From Pedobacter mendelii (GTDB taxonomy: Bacteria; Bacteroidota; Bacteroidia; Sphingobacteriales; Sphingobacteriaceae): DNA of 64,000 nucleotides. Below the pieces are notes generated by a model that saw nothing but the letters and a program-made list of their open reading frames with translations, did no database searches and was not told where the DNA came from. This document shows positions 59,975 to 64,000 of this stretch, piece after piece. The DNA is taken from assembly GCF_014635725.1 (NCBI RefSeq), contig NZ_BMDJ01000002.1:434001-498000 (forward strand). Direction: 5' to 3'. A program made the position numbers and the translations under genes. Numbering within the stretch: position 1 is the stretch's first letter; each line of letters begins with the position of its first letter.

Positions 59975-62900
59975 CTAGTTCAACTTGTAATTTACAACAT
60001 TCAAACCAATCAATTGTTCTAAGAACTTATTATTAGGGTTAATTTTTAAATTCTTGGATGTTAAATCTAGCATTATTTGTTTTTCGCTATCAAAAACGGC
60101 GAAGTTAAGTTGACAGTTTTGCTGTTCTGAGTTTGCCTTATTGTCTGCTAATATCACTTCAATCTGACGCATCAAATCATCATTTACCCTTTCTATAGGT
60201 ACCTGAATGGTAAGGCTTTTGGTTAATTTATCTCTCAGCTCAGACATTAAATTAATGGATGTAATTTTAAACTCCCAGTCGCCTTTTTTGCCGAAACGCT
60301 CTCCCACCCTTCCTCTTATTTGCAAAAAATAACCTTCAGTTAAAAATGACTTAAACTTTAGAAAATCCTCACCAAATAAAGCCATTTCAGAAGCATCATC
60401 ATAATCTTCAAAAACAAATGTACCGAAGGGCTTACCTGTTTTGGTTATTCGCTGCGATGCAGCAACCACCAAACCACCAACGCAAAGTTCTCGATTTTTT
60501 AATTTTTCAAATTCGGCTAATACCTCTTCATTGGTATCACCCATACGTACCTTATTAATTATACTCAATTGCTTTACGCCATGCGTACAAAATTTATCAA
60601 GTTCTAGTTTATAATTATCAAGTGGATGACCTGAAAGAAAAATTCCAATAGCATCTTTTTCATATTTTAGCCTATCCATCAATGCCCATTCAGGCGAAAC
60701 TGGAAGTGTTGGTTCTAAAATCATATCTGCTTTTGAGCCACCAAACAGCGAAGCTTGAGATGTACTTTCGTTATTCTGAAAATCGTTGGCGTATTTGATA
60801 ATCTTTTCAATACCATTCATTTTATCATTCGGTCCGATGTAAAAATATTGTGCTCTGTGACCACCAAATGCATCAAAAGCACCACTGTAAACAAAACTTT
60901 CGTAAGCTTTTTTATTTACAATCCGGGTATTTGAACGTTTTGCGAAATCGTAAACCGTTGTGTAAGGGCCTTTCTCAAGGCGTTCTTCGATAATACTTTC
61001 AACCGCCTTTTCTCCAACACCTTTAACGGCCGACATGCCGAAACGAACTTCGCCTTTAACATTAACAGAAAATTTAAGGTCTGATTCGTTAACATCTGGT
61101 CCGAGAACAACCACGCCCATCTGGCGGCATTCTTCCATAAAGAAAGCCACCTGTTTAATATCACTCATGTTGTTAGAAAGCACCGCAGCCATGTACTCTG
61201 CCGGATAATGTGCTTTTAAATAAGCCGTCTGATAAGCAATCCAGGCATAACAGGTAGAGTGCGACTTATTAAAAGCGTAAGACGCAAAAGCTTCCCAATC
61301 TTTCCAAATTTTTTCTAAAGTTGTTGCATCATGTCCTTTTTCAGCGGCTTGTTTTACAAACTTAGGTTTCATTTTATCCAGAACATCTTTCTGTTTTTTA
61401 CCCATTGCTTTACGCAAAACATCGGCCTCACCTTTGGTAAAACCTGCCAATTTTTGCGATAAAAGCATCACCTGCTCTTGATAAACGGTGATACCGTAAG
61501 TTTCTTTCAGGTATTCTTCGCAGGCATCTAAATCGTATTTGATTTCTTCTTCTCCATTTTTACGCTTAACAAAGCTAGGTATGTACTCCATTGGCCCAGG
61601 GCGATATAATGCATTCATGGCAATTAAATCGTCAAAAACTGTAGGCTTTAGTTCCTTCATGTATTTCTGCATACCCGGACTCTCGTACTGAAAAATGCCA
61701 ATAGTTTCGCCACGCTGGAAAAGTTCATAAGTCAATACGTCATCAATCGGGAAATTATCCGGGTCGAGTAGGATATCATGTCTTTTCTTAACCAGTTTAA
61801 CCGTATCTTTTATCAGTGTGAGGGTTTTTAAGCCCAGAAAGTCCATTTTTAATAAACCAGCACTTTCCACAACCGAGTTATCAAACTGGGTCACATACAA
61901 ATCAGAATCTTTAGCTGTGGCAACAGGAACGAAATTGGTAATATCACTTGGCGTAATAATTACACCGCAAGCATGGATGCCTGTATTTCTTAATGAACCC
62001 TCTAAAACCTGAGCCTGTTGTATAGTTTCGGCACTTAAATCTTTCATAAGGCCCATTGCTTTTAATTCCTGAACCCGTTCGTATTCATCTGGGCGCAAAG
62101 CATCTTTTAAACTCTTTTCATCGAGGGTAAAGATTTTTGCAAGTTTCATATTCGGAATCAGCTTAGCAATTTTGTCTGCTTCAAAAAGTGGTAAATCTAA
62201 AACCCTGGCCGTATCGCGTATGGATGATTTCGCAGCCATCGTTCCATAGGTAATAATTTGCGCAACCTGACTGGAACCATATTTATTGATAACGTACTCC
62301 ATTACACGCCCGCGACCCTCATCATCAAAATCGATGTCGATATCGGGCATGGAAACACGATCGGGATTTAGGAAACGCTCAAAAAGGAGGTCATATTTGA
62401 GCGGATCGATATTGGTAATCCATAAGCAATAAGCAACTACAGAACCTGCAGCAGAACCACGACCTGGACCAACGGAAACATCTCTCCTTCTGGCTTCGGC
62501 AATAAAATCCTGTACAATTAAGAAATAGCCAGGGTAACCTGTTTTTTCAATCGTAGCCAATTCAAAATCCAACCTATCGATTACCTCGGATGTAGGTTTG
62601 CCATAACGCTTTTTCGCTCCTTCGTAAGTTAGGTGACGTAAAAACTTATTTTCGCCTCGTTTTCCACCATCAACTTCATCTTCAGCAACTAGAAACTCCT
62701 CAGGAATATCAAACTTGGGAAGTAAAACTTCGCGGGCAAGTTGATAACTTTCAATCTTATCTACAATTTCCTGAATGTTTAAAATTGCTTCAGGCAAATC
62801 GGCAAATAGTGCTTTCATTTCATCAGGAGATTTGAAATAATATTCCTGATTGGGCAAGCCATAACGGTAGCCGCGGCCGCGACCAATTGGTGTTGCCTGT

Positions 62901-64000
62901 TTTTCACCATCTTTTACGCAAAGCAAAATATCGTGCGCATTTGCATCTTTTTTATTGATGTAATAGGTATTATTTGTTGCAATGAGTTTTACATCGTGTT
63001 TTTTAGCGAGCGAAATTAAAGAAGTATTTACCCTGTCTTCATCTTCCTGATTATGGCGCATTACCTCCACATAAAAATCTTCTCCAAACTGTTCTTTCCA
63101 CCAAAGCAAAGCTTCTTCTGCTTGGTTTTCGCCCATGTTTAAGATTTTGTTAGAAATCTCACCAGAAAGGTTACCAGATAAAACAATAATATCATCTTTG
63201 TATTGCTCAATTACTTGCCTATCAATACGCGGAACATAATAAAACCCCTTTGTGTAAGCAATGGAAGACATTTTAGCCAGATTGTGATAACCTTTTTTGT
63301 TCTTTGCCAACAGCACCATTTGGTAACCATTGTCTTTCGCAGTTCTGTTTAGGTGATCATCACAAACAAAAAATTCTACACCAATAATTGGTGTCATTAC
63401 AACTTCAGTTGGTCGCTCTCCAGCTTCAATAGCTATCGCATTTTTTGCTTCTGCAGCTTTATTATGATTTAAAACGTTTGAAACAAAATGAAAAGCACCC
63501 ATCATATTTGCATGGTCGGTCATTGCAACCGCAGGCATTTTTTGTGCCGCTGCCGCTTTAACTAAGTCAGGAATGCTGATGGTACTTTGTAAAACCGAAA
63601 ATTGAGTATGATTGTGTAAATGAACAAACGTTGCCGCAGCAAGTTCTTGTTTATTCTCTGCAAGTTCTTGTTTAGAGACACCACCGCCTTCTGCTTTCTG
63701 AAGGCGTTTACGAATTTCATCAGAAGCAGACTTTAAATTAACATGGTTAATTCCAAAACTTGGAATAGATGCAGGATTTATTTCTCTAAAGCGAGGGAAG
63801 TATTCTGCATCAACGAGTAATTCTTCTTTAGTAAAAACTTCCTTTTTAATTAATTCAAGGAAACAACGCGTAGTTGCTTCTACATCGGCAGTTGCATTGT
63901 GTGCCTCCTTAAACGGAATACCGAATAAATATGAGTGAAGTTCGGTTAATGTTGGCAGCTTAAATTTACCACCTCTACCGCCCGGTAGTTTCAGCAAGCT
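59975..64000 (-). CDS. dnaE: DNA polymerase III alpha subunit with N-terminal DnaQ-type exonuclease (5' end outside window)
   Basis: Open frame reaches the right edge (the apparent first codon is TTG), so the protein starts beyond the window. At least 1340 residues are visible. The first ~50 carry the end of a 3'-5' exonuclease, including the ExoIII motif 'HNATADVEATTRCFLELI' (His...Asp). Then come the PHP domain ('VHLHNHTQFSVLQS'), the catalytic centre ('GPGRGSAAGSVVAY', 'MPDIDIDFDDEGR'), 'GLLKMDFLGLKTLTLI', helix-hairpin-helix and an OB-like C-terminal domain ('GRVGERFGKKGDWEFKITSINLM'). A fusion with a proofreading domain differs from the usual separate DnaQ. It replicates the chromosome with DnaN, also in this window. 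Confidence 0.95.
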   Translation of the reverse strand, partial: SLLKLPGGRGGKFKLPTLTELHSYLFGIPFKEAHNATADVEATTRCFLELIKKEVFTKEELLVDAEYFPRFREINPASIPSFGINHVNLKSASDEIRKRLQKAEGGGVSKQELAENKQELAAATFVHLHNHTQFSVLQSTISIPDLVKAAAAQKMPAVAMTDHANMMGAFHFVSNVLNHNKAAEAKNAIAIEAGERPTEVVMTPIIGVEFFVCDDHLNRTAKDNGYQMVLLAKNKKGYHNLAKMSSIAYTKGFYYVPRIDRQVIEQYKDDIIVLSGNLSGEISNKILNMGENQAEEALLWWKEQFGEDFYVEVMRHNQEDEDRVNTSLISLAKKHDVKLIATNNTYYINKKDANAHDILLCVKDGEKQATPIGRGRGYRYGLPNQEYYFKSPDEMKALFADLPEAILNIQEIVDKIESYQLAREVLLPKFDIPEEFLVAEDEVDGGKRGENKFLRHLTYEGAKKRYGKPTSEVIDRLDFELATIEKTGYPGYFLIVQDFIAEARRRDVSVGPGRGSAAGSVVAYCLWITNIDPLKYDLLFERFLNPDRVSMPDIDIDFDDEGRGRVMEYVINKYGSSQVAQIITYGTMAAKSSIRDTARVLDLPLFEADKIAKLIPNMKLAKIFTLDEKSLKDALRPDEYERVQELKAMGLMKDLSAETIQQAQVLEGSLRNTGIHACGVIITPSDITNFVPVATAKDSDLYVTQFDNSVVESAGLLKMDFLGLKTLTLIKDTVKLVKKRHDILLDPDNFPIDDVLTYELFQRGETIGIFQYESPGMQKYMKELKPTVFDDLIAMNALYRPGPMEYIPSFVKRKNGEEEIKYDLDACEEYLKETYGITVYQEQVMLLSQKLAGFTKGEADVLRKAMGKKQKDVLDKMKPKFVKQAAEKGHDATTLEKIWKDWEAFASYAFNKSHSTCYAWIAYQTAYLKAHYPAEYMAAVLSNNMSDIKQVAFFMEECRQMGVVVLGPDVNESDLKFSVNVKGEVRFGMSAVKGVGEKAVESIIEERLEKGPYTTVYDFAKRSNTRIVNKKAYESFVYSGAFDAFGGHRAQYFYIGPNDKMNGIEKIIKYANDFQNNESTSQASLFGGSKADMILEPTLPVSPEWALMDRLKYEKDAIGIFLSGHPLDNYKLELDKFCTHGVKQLSIINKVRMGDTNEEVLAEFEKLKNRELCVGGLVVAASQRITKTGKPFGTFVFEDYDDASEMALFGEDFLKFKSFLTEGYFLQIRGRVGERFGKKGDWEFKITSINLMSELRDKLTKSLTIQVPIERVNDDLMRQIEVILADNKANSEQQNCQLNFAVFDSEKQIMLDLTSKNLKINPNNKFLEQLIGLNVVNYKLN

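Overview
The window looks like a chromosomal segment of a low-GC Bacteroidota bacterium, most likely a Sphingobacteriaceae member close to Pedobacter. The reasons are gldA/gldC/gldF/gldG gliding-type genes, Bacteroidota-type families (DUF4397 lipoproteins, DUF3810, a long aromatic amino acid hydroxylase, CcmD-like protein), promoters of the TAnnTTTG type with almost no Shine-Dalgarno sequences, and lipoproteins with Bacteroidota-like lipoboxes. The genus is an inference from protein style only. No rRNA, tRNA, CRISPR array, prophage or intact insertion sequence was seen.

Layout. 1-5.6 kb: tail of an unknown gene, a CPA1 Na+/H+ antiporter, then on the minus strand ccmB-ccmC-ccmD (cytochrome c maturation) and glutamate dehydrogenase. 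5.8-9.9 kb: DNA alkyl repair methyltransferase, a cupin-like protein, a lipocalin, small membrane proteins, gldC and a DEAD-box helicase. 10.3-17.1 kb: dihydroorotase, a YoeB-type toxin-antitoxin pair, a DUF3810 membrane metalloprotease-like protein, miaE, a glycosyltransferase, an orphan coiled-coil membrane protein next to an attC-like hairpin, and a HigBA-type pair. 17.4-27.8 kb: hscA, an LLM flavin oxidoreductase, a DUF2339/DUF3999 pair, small membrane proteins, a zinc phospholipase C/S1-P1-like protein and DedA. 27.9-35.7 kb (all minus strand): two DUF4397 lipoproteins, dnaN, gldG, gldF, a dead outer-membrane protein gene, a second outer-membrane protein, gldA and a GDPD lipoprotein. 36-43 kb: glyS, a decayed AraC regulator, an SDR, an SH3-NlpC/P60 hydrolase, a CAP protein, a heavily decayed catalase gene and a GtrA protein. 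43.5-53.2 kb: phenylalanine/tyrosine breakdown genes (aromatic amino acid hydroxylase, fumarylacetoacetase-like hydrolase, hmgA, hppD) mixed with SDR, NlpC/P60, flavin reductase and YdeI-like genes. 53.5-64 kb: poxB, a peroxiredoxin/DsbA pair, DUF58, a PQQ-type sugar dehydrogenase, thioredoxin and a DnaE polymerase with the end of a DnaQ-type exonuclease domain fused in front.

The clearest pathway is phenylalanine to tyrosine (hydroxylase), 4-hydroxyphenylpyruvate to homogentisate (HppD), ring opening (HmgA) and cleavage of fumarylacetoacetate (FAH-like). The aminotransferase and the maleylacetoacetate isomerase are not in the window.

The most unusual content is not a new enzyme system but non-coding and decayed DNA. 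At least eight scattered copies of a short element have similar borders but different central hairpins. Two near-identical 161/162 bp MITE-like elements bracket hmgA-hppD. There is an attC-like hairpin next to an orphan gene, several 7-bp intergenic tandem repeats, and four genes in visible decay (catalase, outer-membrane protein, AraC regulator, four-helix-bundle protein). I found no convincing undescribed multi-gene system.
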